NCBI GenBank assembly: GCA_913045395.1 | Contig: CAJWPV010000082.1 | Coordinates: forward strand, 1-6,596 | Direction of reading: 5' to 3' | DNA from: an uncultured Verrucomicrobiota bacterium | GTDB lineage: Bacteria; Verrucomicrobiota; Verrucomicrobiia; Limisphaerales; UBA1096 | DNA: 6,596 nucleotides | The notes under the pieces: generated by a model | The model's input: the letters and a program-made list of their open reading frames with translations, nothing else | The model's database searches: none | What the model was told of the DNA's origin: nothing | Position numbers and translations under genes: made by a program | Shown: positions 6,002 to 6,596 of the stretch, piece by piece | Numbering within the stretch: position 1 is the stretch's first letter | How the letters are laid out: each line of letters opens with the position of its first letter

Positions 6002-6596
6002 ATGGGGGTGATCTCCAAAAAAGTTTCCGAGGGCAGACTGCTCACCGTCGAACAGGCGCGCGAGGTCGTGGCCAAAGCGATGCCGGAGGAGGACTATCGC
6101 GACTCTAAATTGCTGCTCATCGTACCCGACGGCACACGAACCGCGCCGGTTGGGATGCTGTTCAAGGCAGTCCACGAACAGGTCGGCGGCGTGACCGCCG
6201 CACTCGACGTGATGATCGCGCTCGGCACGCACCAGCCGATGAACGAGGAGGCAATCGAATGCCGGTTGGAAATCACCCACGACGAACGCACCGGCCCTTA
6301 CGCCACGGTGCAGTTCTTCAATCATGCCTGGGACGACCCTGGCGCGCTCCGCGATATCGGCACCATCCCGGCGCAGGAGATCGGTGATCTGAGCGGCGGA
6401 CTCTTCGAGATGGACGTACCGGTCAAGGTGAACGCAGCGCTGTTCGACTACGATCAAATCATCATCGTCGGCCCGGTTTTCCCGCACGAGGTCGTCGGCT
6501 TTTCCGGCGGCAACAAGTACCTCTTCCCCGGCGTGGCAGGCCCGGAGGTGCTGCACTTTTTTCACTGGCTCCCCGCCGGGATCACCACGCCAAAAA
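6002..6596 (+). CDS. LarA-like nickel-pincer-nucleotide racemase/epimerase, 3'-truncated
   Basis: The first 198 residues of an open frame that runs off the window; full LarA proteins are roughly 420-430 residues. LarA enzymes use a Ni-pincer nucleotide (NPN) to invert 2-hydroxyacids by hydride transfer. Key residues sit at LarA-like spacing: D43-G-T-R46 in the N-terminal motif, H77 in ALGTHQP (equivalent to H108 of Lactobacillus LarA), H162 in FPHEVVGFSGG (H174), K172 in GGNKYLFPG (K184, which links to NPN) and H188 (H200, the Ni ligand). The last three share one constant offset of 12, so the cofactor and acid-base set looks intact. The start is ATG at 6002, 6 bp after the SDR stop and without a clear ribosome-binding site, so translational coupling is likely. 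The substrate is not shown by sequence: lactate is possible, but context favours a sugar acid. An NPN-synthesis set (LarB/C/E) would be needed elsewhere. Confidence 0.88.
   Translation, partial: MGVISKKVSEGRLLTVEQAREVVAKAMPEEDYRDSKLLLIVPDGTRTAPVGMLFKAVHEQVGGVTAALDVMIALGTHQPMNEEAIECRLEITHDERTGPYATVQFFNHAWDDPGALRDIGTIPAQEIGDLSGGLFEMDVPVKVNAALFDYDQIIIVGPVFPHEVVGFSGGNKYLFPGVAGPEVLHFFHWLPAGITTPK

Noticed and set aside
5666..6565. A 299-codon open frame on the minus strand opposite the SDR and LarA-like genes
   Set aside because: It is an antisense shadow created by GC-rich codon bias. The plus-strand frames carry complete catalytic motifs of two known families, while this one shows no recognisable domain.

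Overview
The window is GC-rich and densely coding, and looks like chromosomal DNA from a free-living Gram-negative bacterium. Lipoprotein and Sec signal peptides, a secreted LamG-fold protein, a bacterial glycosylasparaginase and COG2849 (YwqK/MORN_2) lipoproteins suggest the Planctomycetes-Verrucomicrobia-Chlamydiae group, most likely Verrucomicrobia. That placement is an inference from gene content, since the window holds no rRNA or other formal phylogenetic marker. No tRNA, rRNA, insertion sequence, phage gene or CRISPR array was seen.

Layout. At the left edge, on the plus strand, is the 3' part of a glycosylasparaginase gene (1-822). It converges, across 38 bp, on a minus-strand block. 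Read in the direction of transcription from 5060 down to 861, that block holds: a small membrane-anchored MORN_2/YwqK-like protein (5060-4638); a lipoprotein of the same family with a Gly-Ser tail encoded by an 18-bp tandem repeat (4625-3879); a third family member, a lipoprotein with a long Pro/Ala/Glu linker (3807-3112); enolase (3004-1730) with its own clear sigma70-type promoter; and a secreted LamG-domain protein (1724-861) that starts 5 bp after the enolase stop. On the right, divergent from this block across 122 bp, is a plus-strand pair: an SDR oxidoreductase of the D-mannonate oxidoreductase (fructuronate reductase) type (5183-5995), and 6 bp later a LarA-superfamily nickel-pincer protein (6002 onward, cut by the window edge).

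How the genes may work together. The SDR and LarA-like genes are probably co-transcribed. LarA-family enzymes include D-gluconate 2-epimerases, which interconvert D-gluconate and D-mannonate, and D-mannonate is the expected product or substrate of this SDR. A short route linking fructuronate, mannonate and gluconate is therefore a concrete, testable idea. The three YwqK-like genes are tandem paralogues. They share a DGLYY-x-AGA...TG entry motif (eroded in the third) and NG/DG-type repeats, but differ in membrane anchor and low-complexity extension, which suggests a set of cell-envelope proteins of unknown function rather than antitoxins. Enolase is housekeeping; its tight coupling to a secreted LamG protein is unusual. 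The stretches without genes are short (38, 107, 71 and 122 bp), and their contents are listed where something can be supported.
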